DNA from: Rhizobium tumorigenes
GTDB taxonomy: Bacteria; Pseudomonadota; Alphaproteobacteria; Rhizobiales; Rhizobiaceae
Length of the DNA stretch: 64,000 nt
Assembly: GCF_003240565.2 (NCBI RefSeq)
Contig: NZ_CP117255.1
Location: 186,001 to 250,000 of the forward strand
Reading direction: 5' to 3'
Below, piece after piece: positions 17,364 to 25,524 of this stretch. The stretch's first letter is position 1; every line of letters begins with the position of its first letter. Made by a program: the position numbers and the translations under genes. The notes below the pieces were generated by a model. That model ran no database searches, was not told the origin of the DNA, and worked only from the letters and a program-made list of their open reading frames with translations.

Positions 17364-18236
17364 ATGAATGAGACGATTGCAGTCGGGTTGCACCAGCCTG
17401 ATGGGCCGGTCGGACTGCAGGATGGGCGCATCGCGTGTGTCGAGATGGAAGACGGTCGCCGCTGCGTATCGGTGATCGCACCGCACGGCCAACGCCGTGA
17501 AATCTGCCGACCGGGCGGACGTCCGTCCGGGTTGGCTGTCGATGGCGATGGTTGCTTCTGGGTGGCTGGCGGTCCGGAAAACTCGCTGGTGCGCCTGTCG
17601 CCCGAAGGTCGGATGCTCCAGATGATCGAAGGCAGCGAGACGGGACCCTTCGTCCTGCCGCGTGATCTCGCTTTCGGTCCGGACGGGCTTCTGTACATGA
17701 GCGACGCTGGCGTTCGGATCGCCGATCTCGTCATCGGCCAAACAATCCGGCCGGACTTTTTGAATGCGCCCTACAATGGTTGCATCTACCAGATCGATCC
17801 AGCCGACGGGCGCGTGCTCCGGTCGCTGGCTGCGGGCCTGCTGTTGGCGAGCGGCATTGCCTTCGATTCGAACGGCTTACTCTACTACAGCGAGATGCTG
17901 ACAGGTAATATCTATCGCCAGGTGCTCGGCGGCCGGCAGGAAATCTTCGCCCACGCCCTGCGCTCGCCGATGGGTACGCGCCTGAAGGGACCGGCCGGCT
18001 TGGCCTTCGATCGTGACGACACGCTTTATTGCGCCGTGTATGGCCAGGGCGACATCTGCCTGATCGACACGTCCGGCAAGCTCTCTGGCCATATCCGCAC
18101 CAACGGCGCGCTCCCGAGCAACGTCGCCTTCACCGTCGATGGCAAGCAGGTGCTGATCACCGAACAGGAGCACGGCGCCATCGAGCGCATCCCGGCGCCA
18201 AAGCCGGGGCTGCCGCTGCACCGTCCAAAGATCTGA
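17364..18236 (+). CDS. SMP-30/gluconolactonase-like beta-propeller protein
   Basis: A 290-residue six-bladed propeller protein. Repeating blades are visible (GRPSGLAVDGDGCFWVAG, PRDLAFGPDGLLYMSDAG, ASGIAFDSNGLLYYSEM, PAGLAFDRDDTLYCAVYG and PSNVAFTVDGKQVLITE). SMP-30 enzymes hydrolyse sugar lactones with a divalent metal. Several usual ligands look changed: the Asn before Gly in the third blade is Ser, the Asp after it is Glu, and the N-terminal Glu-Gly-Pro is Asp-Gly-Pro. Lactonase activity is therefore uncertain. There is no signal peptide, so it is cytoplasmic. The ATG at 17364 follows CGGGAGAAG. Confidence 0.8.
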   Translation: MNETIAVGLHQPDGPVGLQDGRIACVEMEDGRRCVSVIAPHGQRREICRPGGRPSGLAVDGDGCFWVAGGPENSLVRLSPEGRMLQMIEGSETGPFVLPRDLAFGPDGLLYMSDAGVRIADLVIGQTIRPDFLNAPYNGCIYQIDPADGRVLRSLAAGLLLASGIAFDSNGLLYYSEMLTGNIYRQVLGGRQEIFAHALRSPMGTRLKGPAGLAFDRDDTLYCAVYGQGDICLIDTSGKLSGHIRTNGALPSNVAFTVDGKQVLITEQEHGAIERIPAPKPGLPLHRPKI

Positions 18237-18653
18237 TCAGGCTATCGAGCATAGAAAAGGGCGCCTCCCGCCGGCCAGCCCCTAACCGAAATATGTAACC
18301 CGGGTAGAGACCTGTACCGGATCCCTTGCGGCATGGGTGTCTCTGGCGGTTTGTCTTGCCGGAAATATCTTGGTGAAGCATTCTGGGCACCCACCTGTCG
18401 CGAAACAGTGGTTTTTGCGACGTCGAAAAGTTCAGCCGCAAAACTGTCGCATTAATTGGAAGATTTGCGACAAAGGTGAAAGGCTGCTTTTGGCCCAAAG
18501 CGGACAAGCCAGGGTGTGCAAGCTGTCCGGTTCATGCGGCGACTGTCGTCCTCATGATGCGATATACGCTTGCAGGCGGCAGGTTTGCATGGGTGGTGCT
18601 GATGCGATAGCCTTGAGCCCCAGCCGCTGGAGTAAAGTATCAGCAATCCTCCA
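18237..18653. other. Intergenic region with dispersed repeats, no gene
   Basis: This 417-base gap holds two nested GTCGCA inverted repeats (18396-18472) and a copy of a dispersed element around CTGCTTTTGGCCCAAAGCGG (18484-18504). Minus-strand translation through this copy begins MSALGQKQPFTF, a peptide string that recurs as spurious hypothetical proteins in rhizobia. I see no gene. Confidence 0.55.
18396..18472. repeat. Two inverted repeats built from TGTCGC/GCGACA
   Basis: Pair one is TGTCGCGAAA at 18396 with TTTTTGCGACG ending at 18422. Pair two is TGTCGCA at 18445 with TGCGACA ending at 18472. A related imperfect hairpin occurs at 22332-22373, and single TGTCGCA-like motifs occur near 1297, 5943, 6030 and 6545. 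Confidence 0.55.
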
Positions 18654-19112
18654 CTAAGCAGGCGGCTGCATCAGCTCTATGGTGATACCATCCGGGCCGG
18701 AGACGTACGCGACCATTGTTCCGCATCGGGGGCCGGCTGGTATCGGCTGCGGCGAACCATTCACTGCCCACCCCGCCGTCTCAACCCGCGCGATCGCCGT
18801 GCGGATATCCTTAACCGTGAAGGCGATATGAGCGGCGCCGATCGCACCCGCGCTACGAGGTGTCTGGCCCAGCATACGGCCTGTCGAATACTCGAGAAGC
18901 TCGATAGGGTAGCCATTTGGAGCCGTCACCAGCGCCATTCGGCAACGGGGGTCGTCAACCCCCGTAGCCTCCCGTAGAAACTCCCCACCCATCTCTCCTC
19001 GGCGAGCAAGGTCGAAACCCATCGCCTTAGTCCAGAACTGGATCGCCTCCTCCAACGAGGCGACCGAGAATCCCGTGTGGTCCACAGCTATTACGCCGGC
19101 ATCTTGGGCCAT
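18654..19112 (-). CDS. VOC (glyoxalase/bleomycin-resistance) superfamily protein
   Basis: A 152-residue protein made of two beta-alpha-beta-beta-beta modules typical of the vicinal oxygen chelate fold. Module one runs from DHTGFSVASLEEAIQFWTKAMGF to PIELLEYS; module two runs from AAHIAFTVKDIRTAIARVET to GPDGITIELMQPP. The metal ligands expected in active members are visible: His in VDHTGFSV, Glu in ELLEYS, His in AAHIAF and Glu in TIELMQP. It could be a lyase, dioxygenase or resistance protein; the substrate is unknown. The ATG at 19112 starts MAQDAGVIAVDHTG and has GAGGATTAAAG upstream. Confidence 0.85.
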   Translation of the reverse strand: MAQDAGVIAVDHTGFSVASLEEAIQFWTKAMGFDLARRGEMGGEFLREATGVDDPRCRMALVTAPNGYPIELLEYSTGRMLGQTPRSAGAIGAAHIAFTVKDIRTAIARVETAGWAVNGSPQPIPAGPRCGTMVAYVSGPDGITIELMQPPA

Positions 19113-19685
19113 CTTTAATCCTCACATATCTACCAGTTACGTCTGCCCGCTCTAGCGACGGCTCGATAGCCTTACGAACTTTCTTTCGTCTCTCGACACC
19201 GTTCGGAGCATCACTTCGCGTCAAATAATTCGGCAAAATGAATATAATAACTCGCATGTTCCGCCTACCATCGAAATGAGAATTAACCCAGCCAGCAAAA
19301 GCAGGGACGGAGTATCCACCGGAGGGCTTTGGCCGGAATTCGTTATGCCAGGCCAAAAAACTACTCCTTTTGTCCTTCAGCAGGTCCAAATTTCTTTCTT
19401 CGATGAAAGGCAGAAAATATCGTTCTTTTTGAAGAGCGAAACTCTGATGTTCCCGCTCAGCCTTGCGCAGGCACCATCGCATCAGTGGTGGCTTTCTCTT
19501 TCCTCCGCTGCGTATCCAAACACCAGAACACACGACTATCTGTGCGACGACCTTCCAAATTAATGAATATCGAACGGTCCCGTGGAGCCGACGGCTTATT
19601 GCGAATGTCTCCTTTTGGCGCGAAGCGGCCGTGACGGTGTCCTGCCCGTTGCGGTCATACCTTGCTCAGAAAGTCTATGAGGCCG
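19113..19685. other. Gene-poor region, probable sequence remnants
   Basis: No convincing gene. A 168-codon open frame on the minus strand (19027-19533) overlaps the VOC gene and has no family resemblance or start signal. A dispersed repeat copy lies at 19608-19630 (TCTCCTTTTGGCGCGAAGCG and two following bases). Base composition is lower in GC than in the surrounding genes. Confidence 0.4.
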
Positions 19686-19979
19686 TCAGGGGATATGCGG
19701 TACAAAGTCGAGGGAGAAGCCCCAGCAAGCTTTTATTCCTGCCCCTTTCAGAAGCGAAAGTTGGAACATCGGCTTCGTTGGTGGTTTAAACTCATCTATC
19801 CAACTGCGCGGCGTGATCTCCCTCAGACCTAGCGTTGAGAGGTGTTTGTTCAAATGTCTTGCAACAATTACGTCGCGCTCGGCCGCCGAGAGCAGGTCGA
19901 CGGTCTCCCCAGGCCGGTCCTGATGCTCTGACTCGGCAGTCGGGTCGAACCACTTCAACAAATTGCGCAGCCAATCCAT
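19686..19979 (-). CDS. Hypothetical protein, possibly truncated
   Basis: A 97-residue frame with protein-like composition, beginning MDWLRNLLKWFDPTAE and ending WGFSLDFVPHIP. The segment AERDVIVARHLNKHLSTLGL and the aromatic-rich end read like real sequence, but the end is abrupt. After PHI a shifted frame continues SPDGLIDFLSKV, so the original gene may have been longer and been frameshifted. I chose the ATG at 19979, which has CTGGAG 6 nt upstream; a GTG two codons earlier is possible. It lies in a repeat-bearing, gene-poor stretch. No function is recognised. Confidence 0.45.
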   Translation of the reverse strand: MDWLRNLLKWFDPTAESEHQDRPGETVDLLSAAERDVIVARHLNKHLSTLGLREITPRSWIDEFKPPTKPMFQLSLLKGAGIKACWGFSLDFVPHIP

Positions 19980-20327
19980 CGACACTCCAGCTATTGGTAG
20001 ACTCTGTCATCAGTTTAGTAGCGTCCCGACTCGGTTTTCAAGACAGAGGCTCGGCCGGCAGTGATTTTTGTGCGCACGGCGCTTAACGGATTGCGCGAGT
20101 CTTGGCATTGGGGCGCGCCAATGGAATAGGTTGCCTCACATCATCCGAAGGCGCTGAACACAGGCTAACGGCAGCTACACTCGGGGCTGCCAGAACTAGC
20201 CAGTGCACTCCCTGCCCCAAATCCACCACTACTCTGCGCCCGGCGAATATCTCCTATTGGCGCATAACGGCCGAGGCGTCTCTCGGCTGTTGCGGTCCGG
20301 GCACGTGCCGCAAAGGCCGACCAGCGT
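19980..20327. other. Intergenic region with one dispersed repeat copy
   Basis: No gene seen in this 348-base gap between the hypothetical gene and the AraC-type regulator. It holds a repeat copy at 20250-20272 (TCTCCTATTGGCGCATAACG and following bases), nearly matching the copy at 19608-19630. Confidence 0.4.
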
Positions 20328-21131
20328 TCAGTTCGTGAAATAACGCATTGGCGTTGTGCCCAATGCCTTCTTGAACATGACGATGAAGGCGGTGGCGGAT
20401 TCATATCCTAATTCGCTCGACACCCGCTGGACAGTCGCGCCGCTGGCCAGTTCACGCAGCGCGATGACCAGATGCAGTTGCCGCCGCCATCGGCCAAAGG
20501 TAAGTCCCGTCTCCTGGACCATCAGCCGCTTCAACGATCGCTCGCTCATGGCGACGTGTGACGCCCAATCGACCAGGGTGCGACGGTCGTTCGGCTCGGC
20601 CATCAGGGCAGCGGTTATCGCGGCTATTTTAGGGTGGCTAGACGCGGGCAATTCCAGCCCCTGTATCGGCATTTGCGCGAGTTCGTCCAGCAAGACCCGC
20701 ACCATGCGGCCGACATGATCGTCCTGAGCAGAATTGACCGATACATCCGCCAGTCGAAGAATCATCTCGCGGAGCATCGGCGACACAGACAGAGTGCAGC
20801 ACTGCTGCGGCAGCGTCGCCGCGGCGGGTTGAACGAACAGATAGGACAGGCGTGCGTTGGACGTGACTTGGTTGCTGTGAGGCACGCCGCCAGGTATCCA
20901 AACCCCGCAGTCCGGTGGAACAATCCAGAGCCCGTTTTCCGTCTTGCAGGTGACGGCCCCGTGCAGGGCCAAAATGAGCTGCCCTTGCTCGTGCTGATGC
21001 TCGTGCACTTCAGCTTCATAATCGCTGAAGTCGAGGCGGACAGCGAAGGCCGGACGGTTCGACCAATCGGGATCGAAGTCATCGAAGCAGGAACGCGGCA
21101 TCTTTGCGGATTGGCCCAATTTGGAGATCAT
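20328..21131 (-). CDS. AraC-family transcriptional regulator with cupin domain
   Basis: A 267-residue regulator. The N-terminal half (about 25-125) is a cupin-like sensor with the metal/ligand signature HEHQHEQGQLILALHGAV and GVWIPGGVPHSNQV. The C-terminal 100 residues carry two helix-turn-helix motifs: LVDWASHVAMSERSLKRLMV with GLTFGRWRRQ, then VQRVSSELGYESATAFIVMFKKALGTTPMRYF, the standard AraC signature. It is divergent from the NmrA-like gene, with about 75 bases between starts, so it is probably its activator or repressor. The ATG at 21131 has a weak ribosome-binding site; the Met ten codons later is an alternative. Confidence 0.9.
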   Translation of the reverse strand: MISKLGQSAKMPRSCFDDFDPDWSNRPAFAVRLDFSDYEAEVHEHQHEQGQLILALHGAVTCKTENGLWIVPPDCGVWIPGGVPHSNQVTSNARLSYLFVQPAAATLPQQCCTLSVSPMLREMILRLADVSVNSAQDDHVGRMVRVLLDELAQMPIQGLELPASSHPKIAAITAALMAEPNDRRTLVDWASHVAMSERSLKRLMVQETGLTFGRWRRQLHLVIALRELASGATVQRVSSELGYESATAFIVMFKKALGTTPMRYFTN

Positions 21132-21205
21132 CTGGCATTATCTCCCAATTCGCGCGGACCGCAATAGTCTACCATCAGGCGATCAGCAATCGAATGGAGA
21201 CTATC

Positions 21206-22147
21206 ATGAGAATTTCCGTCGTCGGCGCAACGGGGCGGGTTGGCGCTAAGCTAACCCGTGCCCTGCTGAGCGCCGGGCATCAGGTCAGAGCGTTGTCGAG
21301 AGGCGGCCCGACGCTCGACGCACTGGTCACGCTCGGAGCAGAGCCGTTTCTGGGAAGCTTCGACACAGGAGCGGGAGACCTTGACCAATTTTTCCAGGAT
21401 GCGGATGCCGCGTTCTTGATGGTGAAGACTGATTGGAACAACATCGAGGGACACTACCCCGCTGTTGCCCAGCGCTTCGTCGACGCGCTCGAAAAATCCT
21501 CCGTCAAACTGGCGGTAAGCCTAACGGCCATGGGGTCGGACGTGAAGGGGAAGACGGGTCATTTCGAGTGCTTTCACGGTCTGGACGAAAAGCTCAACGA
21601 ACTCGGCAATATCAATCTCGTCCACCTCCGCGCCGGATGGTTCATGGAAGACACGTCTCCGTGGACGGGGCCGGTCGCCAAATACGGTCGAATCGCCTGG
21701 TTCTGCAAACCTGATCTGAAGATGCCTTGGGTAGCGACCGACGACATCGCATGGCTGGCAGCGAGGGAACTGACCAATCCGACGGGCAGGCACCGCGTTT
21801 ATCTCGAAGTCGGCTCGGAAGATATCTCGATGAACGAACTGGCCGCGATCATTGGCAAGGAGATCGGCAGGCCGGTGGAGTACCGATATATCGAGACGAC
21901 CCGCAAAGACGTGGAAGCCGAGTTTTTGGCGCGGTTCGGGACGCCGGCGAAATGGCAGGACGACACCCTGAGCGCAGACGCTTTGAACAATGGAATTGTC
22001 AGGTTCCATGGACAGCACGAGGATCGTCCGAAATTGCCGACGACGATGGAGGCGTTCATCGGCGACGTCTGGAAGACGCGCTACCTGAAGGCAGTCGAAG
22101 CGGGAGACCAACCAGAGACGTTTTTCATGTGGACCGCTAAGGACTAA
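21206..22147 (+). CDS. NmrA-like NAD(P)-binding protein
   Basis: A 313-residue atypical SDR of the NmrA/isoflavone-reductase-like group. The N-terminal GATGRVGAKLTRALLSAGHQ is the dinucleotide-binding motif, followed by VRALSRGG. The middle (VSLTAMGSD, HFECFHGLDEKLNELG, HLRAGWFMED) fits NAD(P)H:quinone oxidoreductase-like or redox-sensor members. The C-terminal part (IIGKEIGRPVEYRYIE) is also family-like. Active members use NADPH, while fungal NmrA only senses it. The start at 21206 has GGAGA five bases upstream. It is divergent from the AraC-type regulator; the pair resembles stress-induced oxidoreductase modules. Confidence 0.85.
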   Translation: MRISVVGATGRVGAKLTRALLSAGHQVRALSRGGPTLDALVTLGAEPFLGSFDTGAGDLDQFFQDADAAFLMVKTDWNNIEGHYPAVAQRFVDALEKSSVKLAVSLTAMGSDVKGKTGHFECFHGLDEKLNELGNINLVHLRAGWFMEDTSPWTGPVAKYGRIAWFCKPDLKMPWVATDDIAWLAARELTNPTGRHRVYLEVGSEDISMNELAAIIGKEIGRPVEYRYIETTRKDVEAEFLARFGTPAKWQDDTLSADALNNGIVRFHGQHEDRPKLPTTMEAFIGDVWKTRYLKAVEAGDQPETFFMWTAKD

Positions 22148-22331
22148 ATTTAGATGGACGTCATGCTGGTTTTTTCCCCTTCCAGCAATCTCCAAGTCTT
22201 TGCCGCACGCTGGCGCAATGCGCCAATTGCAGTCAGCCATCTGACCGCTCTTGGCGCAAAGCGGACGTGCTTTCGCAAATATCCTAACATCCTCGACAAG
22301 ATCATCGGTCCCTGACTTTTCAGGGGAATTT

Positions 22332-22373
22332 CTGTCGCAAAAGCCACTCGCAAAAGCGGGAGTTTCGCGACAG
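22332..22373. repeat. Imperfect 19-bp inverted repeat with GTCGC ends
   Basis: CTGTCGCAAAAGCCACTCGC and GCGGGAGTTTCGCGACAG face each other across a 4-base loop of A. A copy of another dispersed element lies just upstream at 22243-22266 (GACCGCTCTTGGCGCAAAGC plus GGAC). It sits between the NmrA-like gene and the terminator at 22408. Confidence 0.55.
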
Positions 22374-22407
22374 ACATTTGCGAAAGAAAATATTCCACAT
22401 TTCACTT

Positions 22408-22438
22408 AAGGGCGCCTCCTGCCGGGGCGCCCTTTTTG
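22408..22438 (+). terminator. Rho-independent terminator, plus orientation
   Basis: AAGGGCGCC, a 9-base loop, and GGCGCCCTT followed by TTTGTTT. It ends one base before the secDF stop codon on the other strand, so it may stop transcription from the NmrA-like side. Its left arm has no T run for the minus strand. Confidence 0.75.
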
Positions 22439-22439
22439 T

Positions 22440-25001
22440 TTATTCCGCTGCCGGAAGCTGCTTTTTCGGCTTGGCCGCTTCGGCTTCTGCTGCCTTGGCG
22501 TCGTTTGCGACGGTAACTGCGCGGTGGCGGGTGCGCCAGTCGCCGAGGAACAGCAGGATCGGCGCTGCGATGAAGATCGACGATGCACCGGCAACGAGGA
22601 TGCCGAACACCATCGGAATGGCGAAGCTCGACACGGCGCTGCCGCCCCAGATGGCCATCGGGACCAGCGCCAGAAATGCGGTAGCGTTGGTGTAAAGGCT
22701 TCTGGCGAGCGTTTCGTTGATCGACTTGTCGATGATCTCGCGCAATGGCATCGACTTGTAGAGACGCATGTTTTCACGCATGCGGTCGTAGACCACGACC
22801 TTGTCGTTGACCGAGTAGCCGACCATCGTCAGCACTGCAGCAATGGCCGTGAGGTTGAAGTCGAGGCCGGTGATGGCGAAAAAGCCCACCAGCTTGGTGA
22901 CGTCAAGCACCAGGGTCACGATGGCGCCGACGGCAAACGGCCATTCGAAGCGGAACCAGATGTAGAACAGCATCGCGAAGCTGGCGATGACCACCGACAG
23001 GATGCCGGCCCAGGCCAGTTCGCCCGAAACCTTCGGGCCGATGACATCGGTGCCTTCGACCGTTGCTGTCGGGTCGATCTTGGTGACTTCGGCCTTCAGC
23101 TTGGTAACTGCTGCCGTCTGGGCTTCCTCGCCGCCATCCTGGCGCTGGGCGCGGACCAGGATGGTGTTCTTGTCGCCGAACGACTGCAGGGTGATTTCAC
23201 CCAGGCCGAGTGTGTTCAGGCCTTCGCGGAAGGTCGAAAGATCGGCGGTCCCTTGCGTCTTCACCGACATCTGGATGCCGCCACGGAAGTCGACGCCGTA
23301 GTTGAGGCCCGGATAGATGAACAGCCCGATCGAGGCGAGCGACAGGATTGCCGACACTGCGACGCCGAAGAAGCGAGCCTTCATGAACTGGATGTGCCGG
23401 TCATAGGGTGAGAACCGGAACATCGACTGGATGTTGATGACCTTCAGCTTGCGGCGGCGGGCGATGGCGATCATCACGACGCGCACGAAGGCAACCGAGG
23501 TGAACATCGAGATGATAAGGCCGAGACCCATGGTGACGGCGAAGCCGCGAACCGGGCCAGAGCCGAAGTAGAACAGGATGGCGGCGGCAATCAGCGCCGT
23601 CATGTTCCCGTCGATGATGGTCGAGTAGGCGCGACGGAAACCGTTGTCGATGGCGGCAAAGGCGCCACGACCCTTGCGGGTTTCTTCACGGATGCGCTCG
23701 TTGATCAGCACGTTGGCGTCGACCGCAAGGCCGATACCGAGAACGATACCGGCGATGCCCGGCAGCGTGAGGGTGGCGCCGACAAGCGTCAGGGCCGAGA
23801 AGGTCAGGATCGTGTGGATCAGCAGGGCGACGTTGGCAAGGATACCCCAGGTGCCGTAAAGCACGAAGATGAACAGGGCGACGAGGGCAAAGCCGACGAG
23901 GCCGGAATAGATGCCCATCTTGATGGCGTCCGCCCCGAGGTCGGCGCCGACCGTGCGCTCCTCGATGACCGTGAGCTTGGCGGGCAGGGCGCCAGCGCGC
24001 AGCAGTGCCGACAGCGTGGTTGCACTTTCGGCGGTGAAGCTACCGGAAATCTGGCCGGAGCCGCCAGTGATCGGTTCGCGGATGACCGGCGCGCTCAGCA
24101 CCTTGTTGTCGAGAATGATGGCAAACGGCTTGCCGACATTGGCACGGGTGATTTCCGCAAAACGGTTGGCACCGGCGCTGTCGAAGCGGAACGTCACCAG
24201 CGGTTCATGGGTATTCTGGTCGAACGAGACGCGAGCATCGGCGAGGCGGTCGCCGGAGAGCTCGACGCGATCCTGGATAGCATAGCTGTTGCCCTTGTCG
24301 TCCTTCATGACGGTGACGCCGGGGCCGGGGTTGGTGATGTCGCCGCTGTCAGACAGCATGTGGAACGACATTTTTGCCGTCGAACCCAGCAATTCGCGCA
24401 GGCGCGAAGGATCCTGGGTGCCCGGCAGCTGCACGAGAACGCGGTTGTTGCCGATGCGCTGGATGGTCGGCTCGGACACGCCGACCTGGTCGACGCGCTG
24501 GCGAATGATCTCAAGGCTCTGCTGGACGGCAGCGTCGACATTGGCGTTGATGCCGACCTGCGAGTAGGCGAGCGTGATGATGCCGTTGTTTGCGTTGACA
24601 TTGAGGTCGGACTGACCGGCGCTGATGCCTGTGGTGATGGTGTTCGCCAGCGTCTTCAGCTCGGTCACGGCCGCGTCGCTCTGCGACGGATCGGTGAGCG
24701 CAATGACGACCTGTGTCGCATTCTGGACGACCGACTTGGTCTGGATGTTCTTCGCCCTCAGCACGCGGCGCGCATCCTGGACAAGCGTCTGCAGACGTTC
24801 GTGCACCAGATCGCCTTCGTCGACTTCGAGAACGAGGTGGGAGCCGCCGCGAAGATCGAGGCCGAGTGCGACCTGGCTATGGGGCAGCCAGGCGGGAATG
24901 CGGTTGAGAGCCGATTGCGGCAGCACGTTCGGCAGGGCGATGAGCATGCCAAGCACGATGATCACCGAGTAGGTGAACACGAGCCATGGAGAGGTTCGCA
25001 T
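22440..25001 (-). CDS. secDF: Fused protein translocase subunits SecD-SecF
   Basis: An 853-residue single-chain SecDF, the accessory membrane complex that uses proton motive force to help pull exported proteins through SecYEG. The SecD half (about 1-530) has an N-terminal helix, the signature GLDLRGGSHLVLEVD, the large periplasmic P1 domain and a helix cluster with GLAVDANVLINERIREE. The SecF half (about 545-853) starts with LNYGVDFRGGIQMSVK and ends with the paired cluster containing MVGYSVNDKVVVYDRMRENM. SecD and SecF are fused in many rhizobia. The start at 25001 is the Met directly before the first membrane helix (MRTSPWLVFTYSV); a 138-residue upstream extension in frame is not protein-like. 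A small membrane protein gene lies just upstream on the same strand. Confidence 0.93.
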   Translation of the reverse strand: MRTSPWLVFTYSVIIVLGMLIALPNVLPQSALNRIPAWLPHSQVALGLDLRGGSHLVLEVDEGDLVHERLQTLVQDARRVLRAKNIQTKSVVQNATQVVIALTDPSQSDAAVTELKTLANTITTGISAGQSDLNVNANNGIITLAYSQVGINANVDAAVQQSLEIIRQRVDQVGVSEPTIQRIGNNRVLVQLPGTQDPSRLRELLGSTAKMSFHMLSDSGDITNPGPGVTVMKDDKGNSYAIQDRVELSGDRLADARVSFDQNTHEPLVTFRFDSAGANRFAEITRANVGKPFAIILDNKVLSAPVIREPITGGSGQISGSFTAESATTLSALLRAGALPAKLTVIEERTVGADLGADAIKMGIYSGLVGFALVALFIFVLYGTWGILANVALLIHTILTFSALTLVGATLTLPGIAGIVLGIGLAVDANVLINERIREETRKGRGAFAAIDNGFRRAYSTIIDGNMTALIAAAILFYFGSGPVRGFAVTMGLGLIISMFTSVAFVRVVMIAIARRRKLKVINIQSMFRFSPYDRHIQFMKARFFGVAVSAILSLASIGLFIYPGLNYGVDFRGGIQMSVKTQGTADLSTFREGLNTLGLGEITLQSFGDKNTILVRAQRQDGGEEAQTAAVTKLKAEVTKIDPTATVEGTDVIGPKVSGELAWAGILSVVIASFAMLFYIWFRFEWPFAVGAIVTLVLDVTKLVGFFAITGLDFNLTAIAAVLTMVGYSVNDKVVVYDRMRENMRLYKSMPLREIIDKSINETLARSLYTNATAFLALVPMAIWGGSAVSSFAIPMVFGILVAGASSIFIAAPILLFLGDWRTRHRAVTVANDAKAAEAEAAKPKKQLPAAE

Positions 25002-25092
25002 GATGTCTATCCTTGAATACGCGTTTGCCAGCGGGAAAAGCGCTGGCGCGTGTGTCTGATGTAAAGGGAAATGCGCCGAAGCGCGCGTTCTG

Positions 25093-25452
25093 TCAGGCTG
25101 AAACGGCCGGCGGGCCACGGGCCAGGTAGGCGGGGGCATTGTAGGGCCCGGAAAGAGATGAAGCCAGCGCTGGAAGGCACCCGGCGTCGTCGTCGAAAAT
25201 GTGGATCGGCGTGGCAAAGGCAAGCAGCGCAGCGTTGCCATCATGCCAGCTGGACTTTGGCTCGGCGTTGCGCTCGGCAGCAACAACGCCTCGGGCATTG
25301 TCGCGCTGGGTGATGTAGTGAGGCTGCTGGCTGCCCTTGGCCGCAGAGAAATTATTAGCCTCGGTACTGGCGAACGTTGCAAAGCCGCCACCGAAGGCAA
25401 GGCCCAGATAGGCAAAGAAAGCGACGATCAGCGACGCCACTACGCGGGGCAT
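25093..25452 (-). CDS. Small hypothetical membrane-anchored protein upstream of secDF
   Basis: A predicted 119-residue protein. It starts MPRVVASLIVAFFAYLGLAF, a single N-terminal hydrophobic helix or uncleaved signal, followed by a polar region rich in Ala, Asn, Gln and Ser. It lies 91 bases upstream of secDF on the same strand and 72 bases after the antiporter gene, so it may be in their transcript. The start is uncertain: a TTG at 25512 would add 20 charged residues (SLSDDGIADSEETRQQRG) and neither start has a good ribosome-binding site. No family is recognised. Coding status is supported by the membrane helix and frame length only. Confidence 0.5.
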   Translation of the reverse strand: MPRVVASLIVAFFAYLGLAFGGGFATFASTEANNFSAAKGSQQPHYITQRDNARGVVAAERNAEPKSSWHDGNAALLAFATPIHIFDDDAGCLPALASSLSGPYNAPAYLARGPPAVSA

Positions 25453-25524
25453 GGCACCGCGCTGCTGTCTGGTCTCTTCGCTGTCGGCAATGCCGTCGTC
25501 GGACAGGCTCAAGGGCTAAACGAC

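Noticed and set aside
18157..18507. A 116-codon frame starting MSALGQKQ
   Set aside because: The string is a known translation of a rhizobial intergenic repeat; the frame also overlaps the SMP-30 gene.
19027..19533. A 168-codon minus-strand frame upstream of and overlapping the VOC gene
   Set aside because: No ribosome-binding site and no recognisable domain; its 3' part is an out-of-frame reading of the VOC gene.
22150..22398. An 82-codon minus-strand frame after the NmrA-like gene
   Set aside because: It lies across the dispersed repeat and the GTCGC inverted repeat, so it is probably not coding.
23814..25016. A 400-codon plus-strand frame opposite secDF
   Set aside because: Antisense shadow of the SecD half, with a low-quality acidic/basic composition.
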